A stretch of DNA of 64,000 bases from Euphorbia lathyris (Eukaryota > Streptophyta > Magnoliopsida > Malpighiales > Euphorbiaceae): positions 79,234,441 to 79,298,440 of the forward strand of contig NC_088914.1 in assembly GCF_963576675.1 (NCBI RefSeq). Direction: 5' to 3'. This document shows, piece after piece, positions 1 to 11,166 of the stretch. The stretch's first letter is position 1, and every line of letters begins with the position of its first letter. Position numbers and translations under genes: made by a program. Under the pieces are notes generated by a model. It saw only the letters and a list, made by a program, of their open reading frames with translations. It had not been told where the DNA came from and did not search any database.

Positions 1-1068
1 CCGAGTGTTCCTCACGTCATGGATTTAATGGTCGTAGACATTTGGGCGAGTTCCTCGGACGAGGAGGATGCCAATCGAAGGGTTCCTATTAACATCTAGG
101 ACGAATCGGATGATGAGCCGGAAGTTGCGGTGATGACGAGATCAGGTCGTGTGGCCGAGGGAAAGGCACCAATGGTAGAGACTGAGATTGGAGAAGGTTC
201 GGCTCCTAAGCCCGACGACCAAGTTCTTGAACAATTGAAGAAGACGCAAGCTAAGTCTACGGTCTGGGAAGTTTTATGCCATTCTAGGTACCATCGTGAA
301 AATCTGATGAAAGAGATGCAGAATTTGGTTATTTCCACCGATACCGAGCCGACAGCGCTAGTAGGGGCAATTATGGCCCGAAAGAGGACTGAGATCACAT
401 TTACCGACGAGGATCTCCCAGAAGAGGGGAAGGCTCACAACAAGCCATTGTATATCCGAGCGGAAATCAACGGGAAGAAGACTAGCTGTGTTATGGTCGA
501 TGATGGATCGGCCATTAATGTTTGTCCTTTGAAGCTCTTGTCCAAGTTAGGAGTGGAAAGAGGAGATTTGACAGCCTCTGAAACAGTGATCAGAGCATAC
601 GATGACAGCCGTAGGCATATTGAAGGAGTTTTCAAGGCTAAATTGAAAGTAGGGCCGCATGAAGAAGAGACTGAGTTCACAGTATTGGACATCCCGGTAA
701 CTTTTGCTGTGTTGTTGGGACGCCCTTGGTTCCACAAGCTGGGAGGTGTACCCTCCACGCTCCACCAAATGATCAAGTTCCCTTTCGGGGAGGAGATAGT
801 AACAATTAGAGCTGAGAAAATGAGCTCGATGGCAGCATTGGGAATTGAGCCTCAACTTTTCTCCGGATTCCAAGTCTCCGGGATTTACGAATCGAGCATG
901 ACCATCGATGTGGTGAAGATGATGAAAGGAGGTTTCATCCCGGGAATGGGATTAGGAGCACACCATCAAGGGTTGTCGGAGTTTCCGGATTTTAAAAGTC
1001 AGAAAACCCGGAGGGGTTTGGGATATGAGCAGGGGAGTCCATCCAACATGAGTGCAGAAGAAAAATAG
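1..1068 (+). pseudogene. gag-end/protease part of Tat-1 polyprotein
   Basis: Frame 1 is open from the left edge apart from a TAG at 109-111, so the coding region starts outside the window and the ATG at 130 is not the real start. The retropepsin core is visible around 490-730: an active-site DDGSA motif (the usual form in Tat elements, in place of DTGS) near 499-513, followed by LLGRPW near 712-729. Downstream, about 925-1030, a glycine-rich G-patch-like stretch (FIPGMGLG, later RRGLGYE) follows the protease, as in other Tat polyproteins. The frame ends at a TAG (1066-1068), after which the homologous reading moves to another frame, so there is an indel near 1068-1075. Function in life: aspartic protease that matures gag-pol. 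Confidence 0.8.
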
Positions 1069-1070
1069 GC

Positions 1071-1814
1071 TTGAGGAAGCATTTTGTAAGCGAGGGGCAT
1101 GGAAAGCCATATTCGGGAACCTCCGAGTCGTGGACTAGCACGGAAGGAAAGATTCTGCCAGGGTTTGAAATCTTCAATGATGTCGCCGACTGGGGCAAAG
1201 GAAAGGCGAGCTGCTTTGTCGAGGAGATCATGATGCTGGATTCAAATGCCGAGGAGCAGGTCATTACCATTGAAGCGACTACAGGAGCTGAAATTGAGCC
1301 TAGTACCTCGAGAGTATATGAGAAGTCCGAAGATATTGAGGATGAAAATTGTATTACTGCTTTGTTTGAGTCTGATGATGTAATCACCCACGCTATCAAT
1401 GAAATGAATTCTGATTTTGCTTACTTGCTTGATGTCGATCATGATCATTCCATGCATTCTCATTCATATAACATGCCTACATTTGAAATCAATACAATAG
1501 AAATGTCAACTTTCAATCTTGGTACGGATGAAAATCCTAAACTTATACAAATTGCTCAAGAATTAACTATTGAAGAGAGAAAAGAATTTGAGAGAATAAT
1601 TAAAAAATACGAAATTGTATTCGCTTGGACATACGAAGACATGCCTGGAATCGATCAATCAATCGTAACTCACCGTATTCCAACATATCCCGAGGTGAGG
1701 CCCGTAAAGCAGAAGCTCCGACGTATGAGACCCGAATGGGCAGATAAGATCAGAGAGGAGGTAAAGAAGCAGTTAGAAGCAGGGTTCATCGAAGTAATCG
1801 ACTATCCCCCTTGA
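1071..1814 (+). pseudogene. Tat-1 protease-RT linker and RT N-terminus
   Basis: Continuation of the polyprotein in a new frame after the indel near 1070. The first 180 residues are an acidic, low-complexity linker. The last 60 match the entry of plant gypsy reverse transcriptase (FAWTYEDMPGID, then HRIPTYPEVRPVKQKLRRM). The frame is broken by a TGA at 1812-1814; the next frame continues in phase at 1815, so this is a single nonsense codon inside RT rather than a gene end. The stop sits where this family normally has tryptophan (family knowledge). Confidence 0.75.
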
Positions 1815-4756
1815 GTCGCAAATGTGGTGCCAATCGCAAAAAAGGACGGCAAAGTGAGGATGTGCGTTGATTACAGAGATCTTAACAAGGCATGCCCCAA
1901 GGATGAGTTCGCATTGCCTCATATCGATGTATTGATCGACAGTGCAGCGTCAAGCGTCTTACACATGAATGTGGACGGTTTCATGGGCTACATGCAAGTT
2001 CAGATGGCCGAAAAGCACAAAGCGAAAACCTCATTCATAACTGAGTGGGGAACATACTGTTACAGAGTGATGCCATTTGGTTTGAAAAATGCCGGGGCAA
2101 CCTATCAGAGAATGGCCACGGCACTGTTCCATGACATGATACACAAGGAGGTAGAAGTCTACGTGGATGACATGATGGTCAAATCAGAGACAAGAGAAGG
2201 GCATTTTGCCGCACTCGAGAAGTTTTTGGCCCGAATTGCAGAATTCAAACTGAGGTTAAACCCGAAGAAGTGCTTTTTCAGCGTTTCGTCGGGGAAAATC
2301 TTAGGCTATGTAATCGGAAATAAGGGAATCGAGGTAGATCCTGATAAAGTAAAGGCTATAAAGGAAATGCCAGCGCCGAGAAATGAGAAGGAAGTGAGGG
2401 GGTTTCTGGGGCAAGTTCAGTATATCAGTCGGTTCATAGCAAGACTCACCATAATCTGCGAGCCAATCTTTAAGTTGTTAAGGAAAGACCAACCCGTCGT
2501 TTGGAATGATAAGTGTCAACAGGCGTTGGAGAGTGTCCGAAGTTACTTGTCTAATCCGCCAGTGTTGAGACCGCCTAAACTGGGAAAGCCACTTCTCCTC
2601 TATGTAGCAATTGAGGAGCGATCTATTGGAGCAATGTTAGCTCAAGAGGGAGACACCGGTGTGGAACACGCGGTGTATTATTTGAGTAAGAAGTTCCTAG
2701 AGTATGAGCTCAAATACAACATGATCGAAAAGACATGTGTGGCAGTGGTGTGGTTGACGAAGAAACTGCGACACTATTTCCAATCGTATAAAGTGATCAT
2801 TATTTCTCGGATGGACCCCGTGAAGTATCTATACCGAACTCCATCCTTGACGGGGAAGTTAGCCAGATGGTTGTTGCTTTTGTCCGAGTTTGACATTGAA
2901 TATGTGACGAAGAAGGTTATCAAAGGAAGAGCCGTGGCAGAATTTTTGGCTAATCAACCCCTGAATACAGAAGAAGAAGAGATAAGCTATGATTTCCCCG
3001 ATGAACATTTGAATGCAATCGAAGTTATACCATGGAAAATGTTCTTCGACGGAGCAGTTAATTCGAATGGAGCCGGAGTAGGAGTACTACTGATCTCCCC
3101 AGAAGGAGAAAGAATCCCGATGGCGAAGAAGTTATCCTTCCCCCTTACCAACAATATGGCCGAATACGAAGCATGCATTTATGGTTTGGAGTCATTAGCA
3201 GCACTGGGAGCGTCATATGTCGAAATTTGGGGTGACTCCAAGTTGATCATCGAACAGGCACAAGGAAACTGGGAAGTGAGAGAAGAAAGGCTACGTCCAT
3301 ATCTAGATCAGCTAGAAGGGTTGGCATTGAGATTCAAAGAATGTCGCTTCTATCACATTCCTCGAGCTCAGAATCAGGCCGCGGATGCCTCGGCCACTTT
3401 GGTGTCAGTTTGGGACAACCCCCAGAACCTTGCTTCGAAACCATTGGTATTGAGAAGATCTCACAAACCGTGCTACGAAGACGTAATGCTGTTAGGGGCA
3501 GATGAAAAACCGTGGTATTTCGATATCGTGAACTTCATGAAAGATGGAACATATCCGGCAGAGTCAGAACCTAGGGATCAAGCTGTGATTAGAAGGCTAG
3601 CTCATCAGTTCGTCATCCATAACGACTTAATTTACAAAAGGCACATTGACGGATTACAACTAAGATGCTTGGATGCGGGTGAAGCCCGTGAGGCGATGGA
3701 ATCAGTACATTCGGGAATTTGTGGAGCCCATATGGGAGGAGCAGTACTAGCTAAGAAAATTATTAGGCAAGGCTTCTATTGGCTCACCATGGAAAGAGAT
3801 TGTAACGAGTATGCGAAGAAATGTCACGATTGTCAAATCCACGGCGATTGCAGTCATCTTCCGGCCATGGAACTACATGTGCTAGCACCTATTTGGCCAT
3901 TCGCTGCCTGGGGCATTGACATCATCGGCGAAGTAAGGCCTAATGCTTCAAATGGACATAAGTTTATTGCAGTCGCCATCGAATATTTCACCAAATGGGT
4001 AGAAGCAGAGTCGTTTAGCAAACTGGGATCCAAGCAGATGAGAAAGTTCATTGAAAAACACTTGATCACCAGGTTCGGAGTGCCTCATCACATGATCACG
4101 GATAACGGAGTCCAGTTTCAGGGGGAAGTAAGGAATCTTTTCCGAGAATATGGCATTGAACATCACAGGTCTTCTCCGTACCGTCCACAGGCTAATGGGG
4201 CAGTAGAAGCAGCTAATAAGAACCTTAAGAGGATCCTCGTAAAGACGGTGGAATCACATCGGAACTGGCATGAGCACCTCCCACTCGCGTTGTGGGCTTA
4301 TCGCACGACAGTCAGAACCTCGACTGGGGCAACGCCATTCTCCTTGGTATACGGAACAGAAGCAGTCCTGCCGATTGAGATTGAAAAGCGATCATTGAGA
4401 ATCGCAGTGGAAGCAGAAATCCCCGAGACGGAATGGGTGAAAAAGCGATGTGAGCAGTTGGCTTTAGTTGATGAGAAAAGGATGGAAGCCCTTTACCATG
4501 TACAGTTATATCAAAGAAGGATGGCTCGGGCTTTCAATAAAAAAGTCAAGACCAACCCTATCAAAGAAGGAGATTTGGTGCTGAAACAGATCCGTGTGAC
4601 GCACACCGACCCGAGGGGAAAGTTCAGGCCTAACTGGGAAGGACCATTCGTCGTAAAAAAGATACTAAGCAAAGGAGCGGTGAAGTTAACCACAATGGAC
4701 GGCATGGAATTCTCCGAACCTACCAACCTGGATAGGCTTAAGAAATACTTTTCGTA

Positions 4757-4757
<1 letters not shown>
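1815..4757 (+). pseudogene. Tat-1 pol: RT, RNase H, archaeal-type RNase H, integrase
   Basis: About 980 codons open. Residues below count from the Met at 1824. RT core residues 1-190, with the polymerase motif YVDD near 113-116. A connection/RNase H domain follows (about 240-370), in which the first metal-binding Asp appears lost (LLLYVAIEE), as is common in Tat where this domain is degenerate. A second RNase H lies near 400-530 with all four acidic positions (FFDGA, AEYEA, WGDSK, AADAS). The integrase has the HHCC zinc finger near 628-675 and the catalytic D, D, E near 698, 760 and 795. It ends NLDRLKKYFS, a normal gypsy terminus. Apart from the upstream stop at 1812 this segment is intact. 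It shares its strand with the 3' LTR at 10531. Confidence 0.9.
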
Positions 4758-4789
<32 letters not shown>

Positions 4790-5251
4790 AAGAACAATTC
4801 CCGATAGGTTGAAAACCCGCAAAGGGCGACCTATGCAACAATAAGGGAAATCCCAATGGGTGAAAACCCGAAAGGGCACTCATTTAAAAATTCCGGGATA
4901 GTAAAAGGGGAGGAGAAAAATCGCCGGGATCCGAAAACCGAAAGGCGGGTCCTGGTAACAATAGTTACGACTTGAGCAATTACAAAAATAATGTATAAGA
5001 GACTAAGTATTTCTGTTGTTTGTAAATAAATAAAGGCATGAATATATTTGACGAGAATGATTGGAATCATCATAATCTACTGAATGCATGGTAATATGAA
5101 TCACGAGTTATACATTTCCTATCCTACTTTTCACAAAAAGCCTACCTACTATCCACCCCACTCCCTATACATCGGCTATACATCGGAGAAACCCTAATAA
5201 AAGCTACAAAGCAACAATGAAAGCTACAAAGCAACAATGAAAGCTACGAGC
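4758..5251 (+). other. Tat-1 post-integrase tail with three hairpin units
   Basis: An A-rich tract directly follows the pol stop (about 4758-4790). Then come three consecutive units near 4801-4840, 4845-4890 and 4915-4960. Each has an outer complementary arm pair, a GAAAACC core and an inner hairpin of C-run, short A-rich loop, G-run (CCCGCAAAGGG, CCCGAAAGGG, CCGAAAGG). The remainder to 5251 is AT-rich, with a short direct repeat near 5207-5245 (aaagctacaaagcaacaatg). No ORF is supported here. Confidence 0.6.
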
Positions 5252-8200
5252 CTAATACGGAGGGAAGTCCCAATAGTTCTCAAAATCTCTCAGGTGAGAT
5301 GCCCGCTCCGCAGATAGTGTCTCCTCGGCAGCACGCGCTCTCTCATCAGAAACTCGCGCTCTCTCATCAGAAACTCGTGCTCTCTCATCAGTAGCTCGTG
5401 CTCTCTCCTCTGCAGCAAGGCGGCTGATCGACTCATCACACGCCCTCTCCTCGACGGCAAGGCGACCCTCAGTCTCCCGTCGCATCATCCTCGACCAGTG
5501 GTCGTTCCTCTCTTGATACACGTGACCAACTCGGGCATCAGCCTCCCGCACTAGCTCGCTCTGTCTCCGCTCGTGGGCATGTAGATCACTCTACAGAAAA
5601 AGGAAAAAAGAACAGATAAAAGGCAGCATAGGAAAAAACATAAATCATACATACATGCATACATTTCACTACACTAAAGTACAGTAATGATACATACCAG
5701 GTGATCGGTGCAGCGCAAACTGAGGCGGTCTCGGAGATAACCAGACAGCCCTACGTAATCCGTACAAGTCTCTCTCGTGGTCAGAGAAGCGTCTGAGGGA
5801 TCAAACGGGACCCTCGAGGAGAAGATAGGAGGGGCCGCCTCAAATCCCGCGTAAGGTGCCCCGGACTCGTCATAGTAGATCGTAGCATAATCTCTCCCAT
5901 AGTCTAGTATAGGCACGCCTATGGACGACCCCTCCGGTCGAGCTGCACTGCAGGACTCGCCGACAAAATAGGGCTGCTCGCACACCGGTGTTTGAGCCCG
6001 AGTATCATCAAAAAAATCAGATAGGTGGGCACTCCGCCAGGATCCCTCCTGCAAAAAAGCAAAAAAAAAAAAAAAAACACACAATAAAACCTCCGAGCAT
6101 ATCATGAATAAAATGAAAAGAGGGCGGAATCACTTACCGGAACCTCCGCCTGACCAAAGACGGCCTCGACCGCCTCTCTCGAAAACACGACCGCTACCCG
6201 ATCTACCTCCATCGCTGCCGTCGGGGCATCCCTCGTGCTCAGTAAAGTACAAATAAGGCTCGCGGCCCCCGACATGAACCCAAACTACTCTACCGACAAA
6301 ATGATGGGTCAGATCTCGACGAATGGTCGATAGGGGCAGAGTCCGCACAGCAAACATGGAAACGGGAATCTCCCCCGGCGTCCAGTGAACATCACTCACT
6401 CCGGTGATGCCTCGATCTCCCAAATACCACGCCCGCACACAAGGGCCGGTGAGCACGCACTGCTGCTCCTGGATCATCGATGTGTATGCATACTCGGGAC
6501 TGAAGTCAAGGTCGTCCCACCTGAACTTAATCTAAAAAAATATGCACAAAGAAAAGGGTCAGAAAGACTCAAGCCAAAGTCTAGCGAGACTAAGCGAAAT
6601 CTACCTGTGTGAGGACTAATGAGTCAATCCGATCTAGGAGCCATGGCACTGTCCGCCTCCTCTCAGCGCTCAGATCAAAATCTCTCCATCGAACCATAAA
6701 AGGCGGCCTTTGTGCTCTCAATCGAGGTCGAGATCGACTGGGAAGGATGCGTCTCTCATACGCCCACACCTGCGGTATAAACAAGGACTAGGAGTGTGAG
6801 GAAAAAAAAAAAACAAAGACGGGTGAATCAAGAAGGCGTCACGTACCAGCAGAGCAAATGTGTAACCACCGAAATCCTTGCACTTCCTGCTAGTCAGGTC
6901 CAGAAACTTGTAGAGAAAAGCTAAGCCTGCCCCCGCCCAATCGTAGGAAGCTGCGGCATCTAAATCACTAAGGGCCTGGATGAGACCCGCATGTACCTTT
7001 CCGCCCTTCGTGCGGAAAATCGTCTCACTCAGAGCATATACAAAGAAGCTACGAACCGCCAGATCAATAGCATCAGTCTCACAGAAGTCCCGTCTACTCA
7101 AGAGGCTAGCAGTCGAAATAAACTTCGCCGGGGTAGATTTGGCGCATAGGGGAACTCCTGGTCCTATCAAGGCGGCAAGCCTAGTAGGGTCGACCCGCGG
7201 TCGCATCATGCCATAATGGAAAGGGACGGGGGTGTTGCTCCCTCGTAATCCGGTCAATAATGAGAAATCTCGGGGCGAGATGGTCATCTCCCCGAAGGAA
7301 AGGTGGAAGGTGTGGGTCAAGTCAACCCACCGCTCACACAGGGCCCGTAGGCCAAAGGGATCGCACACCCCGTTGGTGCGGGGCAGCGCTGCAATGAAGG
7401 GTCCGAAGCCCAACTCCTGCACGCGGGCTCTCGCCGCGGCGCTCAGCCTATCATACCATGAAAGAACCTCGGCAGTGGTCTCGAAAATCTCGATGAGCTA
7501 AAGAGGAACAAGATAAAATTTTTTTAATACAACTCCTAAGGCAAGCGAGTGATAAGAACGCGTTAAGACTAGGTATTCTTTCATTTTCTAACCTAGAGAC
7601 ATCCGGTCAGTTAGGACTAATTTTCTGTAAAAATCTCTCATGTAGGGTCATTCACGTAAGGTTTAGTCAATCATTTTATCCACCCTCGTCTACAGGTGAC
7701 GAGAAGCGTAGATTAGGTTTTACTATTCACGTACGTTAACGGGCATTAGGTAAGTTTTTACTATTCACGTCATTTTCACTATTCACATGCATTAGCTAAG
7801 TTTTTACTATTCACGTGCACTATTCACGTTTTTACTATTCACGTGCATTAGCTGAGTTTTTACTATTCACGTGGCACTATTCACGTGCACTAGCTAAGTT
7901 TTTACTATTCACGTGCACTATTCACGTTTTTACTATTCACGTGCACTATTCACGTTTTTACTATTCACATCGTTTTTTACTGTTAACATGCATAAATTCG
8001 TAGTGTACTATTCACATGCATATAGCGCGCATTCTTACAAAAACAAACAGGTGTTACGTGTAAATAAAGGAATTCACGTTTTCTAGCTAAAGTCCTCTAA
8101 GGCAGTCGAAGAGTTAGCATGCAAATCATGTTCGTATAGGAGTGCTAAAGCCTAGAGTCCAAATCAAATAAAAGTGAGAAACCACTTACCTCGTTGCAGC

Positions 8201-8306
8201 GTGTCCTGCTCAAGTGTGTCGTAGGGTCGTGGAAGGTATCCACTCTATCCAGGTTTACATAAACCTCGTCCATGCCTCTGGTGCCATCCCATTCGTCTAA
8301 ATCCAT
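5252..8306 (-). CDS. Antisense six-exon plant mobile domain (PMD) gene inside Tat-1
   Basis: Read on -, I infer exons 8306-8190, 7497-6847, 6769-6605, 6531-6138, 6048-5698 and 5590-5252 (stop), all bounded by GT...AG. Exons 1, 2, 3, 5 and 6 have lengths divisible by three and join in phase. Exon 4 is 394 nt, one base too many, and its second half reads better in the shifted frame, so this copy probably carries a 1-nt frameshift near 6230-6250. Total is about 670 codons. Exon 2 (217 codons) holds the PMD signature (SFGEMTISPRDFSLLTGLRG, then DWAGAGLAFLYKFLD); exon 3 begins VWAYE, a typical PMD continuation. Exon 6 is a charged coiled-coil-like stretch with repeated DERARVS. PMD proteins (PF10536; MAIN/MAIL1 in hosts) act in silencing; its role in an element is unknown. 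The gene opposes pol and starts about 2.2 kb from the 3' LTR. Confidence 0.75.
7735..8025. repeat. Degenerate tandem repeat ttactattcacgtgca in PMD intron 1
   Basis: Within the first intron of the antisense gene (8189-7498) the words tttttactattcacg and gtgcactattcacg recur about a dozen times, spaced 14-30 bp, with intervening gcattagctaag. Not coding: the short + strand frame here is only repeat. Confidence 0.75.
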
Positions 8307-8384
8307 CCCGAGAATAATCCAAATTGAAGTCTAGTGAGACAAAGTGGAGAGAGAAGGTGTGGGGTTGAAATGAAACCCCACCAC

Positions 8385-8394
8385 CTTATATAGG
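8385..8394 (-). promoter_or_regulatory. TATA box of the antisense PMD gene
   Basis: On - the sequence reads CCTATATAAGG, about 80 nt upstream of the ATG at 8306-8304. That is a normal TATA-to-start-codon distance with a short 5' UTR, and it supports an independent antisense promoter. No experimental evidence. Confidence 0.6.
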
Positions 8395-8751
8395 AAAAGG
8401 GAATGGCATTCCCGTAAATAGTGAAAAAAGTACGATTTGACATAAAGGTAAAAAGTAAATAATTAATTACCAGGTGCACAGACCTCCGATTTGCAGTCCG
8501 TTTCAGCCTGCATTTCTCCCAGACAGTGACTAACGTTGTCAAAACATCAATTCCAGACAACAGCTAATTTTTATAGAACAGTGACACCAGTCAAAATACA
8601 GACGACAGACGACAGTCAACAGAAAAACAATCAGTAGTCTATTTCATTTCGGACTAAGACGTGTGCCCATCGAATCGTCGAGATGATAGCTCCAGTGAGA
8701 AAATACAGACAACAGTGTGGTAAGGAAATCCAGAAACAGCCCCCGCTTTTT
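8395..8751. other. Upstream region between PMD promoter and 39-bp array
   Basis: About 360 bp with no supported gene. It lies just upstream (on -) of the antisense TATA box and would be its proximal promoter. It contains short repeats of the type agacgacagacgacagtcaac near 8600-8620. Confidence 0.4.
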
Positions 8752-10341
8752 AGCCATTTGACTCACGGTCACAGATCGGAGTTGCTTTTGAGCCATTTGA
8801 CTCTCGGTCGCAGACCGAAGTTGCCTTTTAGCCATTTGACTCACGGTCGCAGACCGGAGTTGCTTTTGAGCCATTTGACTCTCGGTCGCAGACCGAAGTT
8901 GCTTTTTAGCCATTTGACTCACGGTCGCAGACCGGAGTTGCTTTTGAGCCATTTGACTCTTGGTCGCAGACCGAAGTTGCTTTTTAGCCATTTGACTCTT
9001 GGTCGCAGACCGGAGTTGCTTTTTAGCCATCTGGCTCGTGGTCGCTGACCGGAGTTGCTTTTTAGCCATCTTCACCACAGTCGCAAATCAGGGTAGCTAT
9101 TTAGCCATTATCCCCGTGATCTTGAAATAGGGTAGCTGTTTAGCCATTATCCCCGCGATCTTGAAATAGGGTAGCTGTTTAGCCATTATCCCCGCGATCT
9201 TGAAATAGGGTAGCTGTTTAGCCATTATCCCCGTGATCTTGAAATGGGGTAGCTGTTTAGCCATTATCCCTGCAATCTTGAAATAGGGTAGCTGTTTAGC
9301 CATTATCCCCACAGTCGTAAATCAGGGTAGCTGTTTAGCCATTATCCCCACAGTCGTAAATCAGGGTAGCTGTTTAGCCATTATCCCCGCAATCTTGAAA
9401 TAGGGTAGCTGTTTAGCCATTATCCCCGCAATCTTGAAATAGGGTAGCTGTTTAGCCATTATCCCCACGATCTTGAAATAGGGTAGCTGTTTAGCCATTA
9501 TCCCCGCGATCTTGAAATAGGGTAGCTGTTTAGCCATTATCCCCGTGATCTTGAAATAGGGTAGCTGTTTAGCCATTATCCCCGCAATCTTGAAATAGGG
9601 TAGCTGTTTAGCCATTATCCCCACAGTCGTAAATCAGGGTAGCTGTTTAGCCATTATCCCCGCGATCTTGAAATAGGGTAGCTGTTTAGCCATTATCCCC
9701 GCGATCTTGAAATAGGGTAGCTGTTTAGCCATTATCCCCGTGATCTTGAAATGGGGTAGCTGTTTAGCCATTATCCCCGCAATCTTGAAATAGGGTAGCT
9801 GTTTAGCCATTATCCCCACAGTCGTAAATCAGGGTAGCTGTTTAGCCATTATCCCCACAGTCGTAAATCAGGGTAGCTGTTTAGCCATTATCCCCGCAAT
9901 CTTGAAATAGGGTAGCTGTTTAGCTATTATCCCCGCAATCTTGAAATAGGGTAGCTGTTTAGCCATTATCCCCGCAATCTTGAAATAGGGTAGCTGTTTA
10001 GCCATTATCCCCGCAATCTTGAAATGGGGTAGCTGTTTAGCCATTATCCCCGCAGCCGTAAACCAGGGTAGCTGTTTAGCCATCATCCCCGCAGTCGTAA
10101 ACCAGGGCAGCTGTTTAGCCATCATCCCGGCAGTCGTAAACCAGGGTAGCTGTTTAGCCATCATCCCCGCAATCTTAAAATAGGGTAGCTATTTAGCCAT
10201 TATCCCCGCAGTCGTAAATCAGGGTAGCTATTTAGCCATTATCCCCGCAATCTTGAAATAGGGTAGCTGTTTAGCCATTATCCCCGCGGTCGTAAACTAG
10301 GGTAGCTATTTAGCCATTATCCCCGCGGTCGTGAACTAGGG
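8752..10341. repeat. 39-bp tandem array, about 41 units
   Basis: The period is 39 bp throughout. Units at 8752-9070 carry agccatttgactc...gcagaccgga; units from about 9075 on carry tagccattatcccc followed by either gatcttgaaataggg or gtcgtaaatcaggg. Both forms share gcttttagccat or gctgtttagccat in register, so they are one diverged satellite. Because 39 is a multiple of three, open frames with 13-residue repeats appear on both strands; these are by-products, not genes. Variant order repeats at a 507-bp offset (13 units). The array sits between the antisense gene promoter and the 3' LTR. Confidence 0.95.
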
Positions 10342-10514
10342 TGCAGCCCGAAGCAGAGTCTGATGCAGTCAGAGAGCAACGCCGGAGCGCGCAGCGCAAA
10401 GGTCAGGTATGTTTCCTCCTACTCGTTACGTGTCTTTTACTTTTATATGTTTTACATTGCATGTGTTACGTTAGCAAAAAACGTTTTCGAACCACACACA
10501 TCACTGTCAAAATA
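10342..10514. other. Tat-1 internal 3' end upstream of polypurine tract
   Basis: Short unique segment between the satellite and the polypurine tract. No gene seen. Confidence 0.4.
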
Positions 10515-10530
10515 GAAAAGTAGGGGCAAC
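10515..10530 (+). promoter_or_regulatory. Polypurine tract of Tat-1
   Basis: gaaaagtaggggcaac immediately precedes the LTR start tgtagacaccgag. This is the plus-strand priming site of reverse transcription and it orients the element as +. Confidence 0.8.
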
Positions 10531-10967
10531 TGTAGACACCGAGTCGGAGGACCTGTGACGAAAACCTGAAACAAGACGGTCGAAGCGATTGATTCCGGAA
10601 GTTTTGAAAAATATATAAAGAATAATAAGCGGAGGAAAATTAACGGCACGGCGCGGGCACGCAACGGCATCCCGCACGCGGACGACGATGGTCGAACGCC
10701 CGCTTGACGGCTCGAGACGTGCGCGCGGTGTCCGTCGGACGCACCGCGAGTGGCACGCTCTCGACGTCCGAGCAATGCCTGGGACCGCTGGCGGTGCGCG
10801 CCCTCGTGGGCCGTTGAGCACACGTGCCTGGCAGCGCGAGGCGCGCGTTCGGCGGCCGCGACGTGCGAGCGTCTGGCTGCGCGGAACGCGCGCTCGGCGG
10901 CCACGGAGTGCACGCGTCCGACGGCGCGGGGCACGCCCCGAGGGTCGCCGGGCGGGCACCCAACCAC

Positions 10968-11139
10968 GTCGGGCGGACGCCCGACGAGGGTTGGGCGCGG
11001 GCGCCCAACCTCGCGTTGGGCGCTCGCCCAACGCCTTTGGGCGATCGCCCAACAAGGTTGGGCGGTAGCCCAACACTAGGTTGGGCGGCCTCCCAACCAC
11101 AATGGGCGACGCCCAAATTTTTTTGGGCGTCGCCCATTG
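10968..11139. promoter_or_regulatory. Palindrome cluster in Tat-1 U3
   Basis: At least five copies of a palindrome of type ttgggcgNNcgcccaa are packed into about 170 bp. The last is a perfect 18-bp inverted repeat (arms 11100-11117 and 11122-11139, loop tttt) ending 18 bp before the TATA box. Confidence 0.7.
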
Positions 11140-11156
11140 TTCCGGGATCCGTTTCC

Positions 11157-11166
11157 CTATATAAGG
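11157..11166 (+). promoter_or_regulatory. TATA box of Tat-1 LTR
   Basis: ctatataagg downstream of the palindrome cluster. Transcription would start near 11190. Confidence 0.7.

Noticed and set aside
8644..10164. Several open frames on both strands with 13-residue repeats (for example GIMAKQLPYFKIA)
   Set aside because: They are the 39-bp satellite translated; a period that is a multiple of three keeps all frames open.
8752..10341. CRISPR-like regularly spaced repeats
   Set aside because: No unique spacers: the whole 39-bp unit repeats tandemly, in a plant genome.
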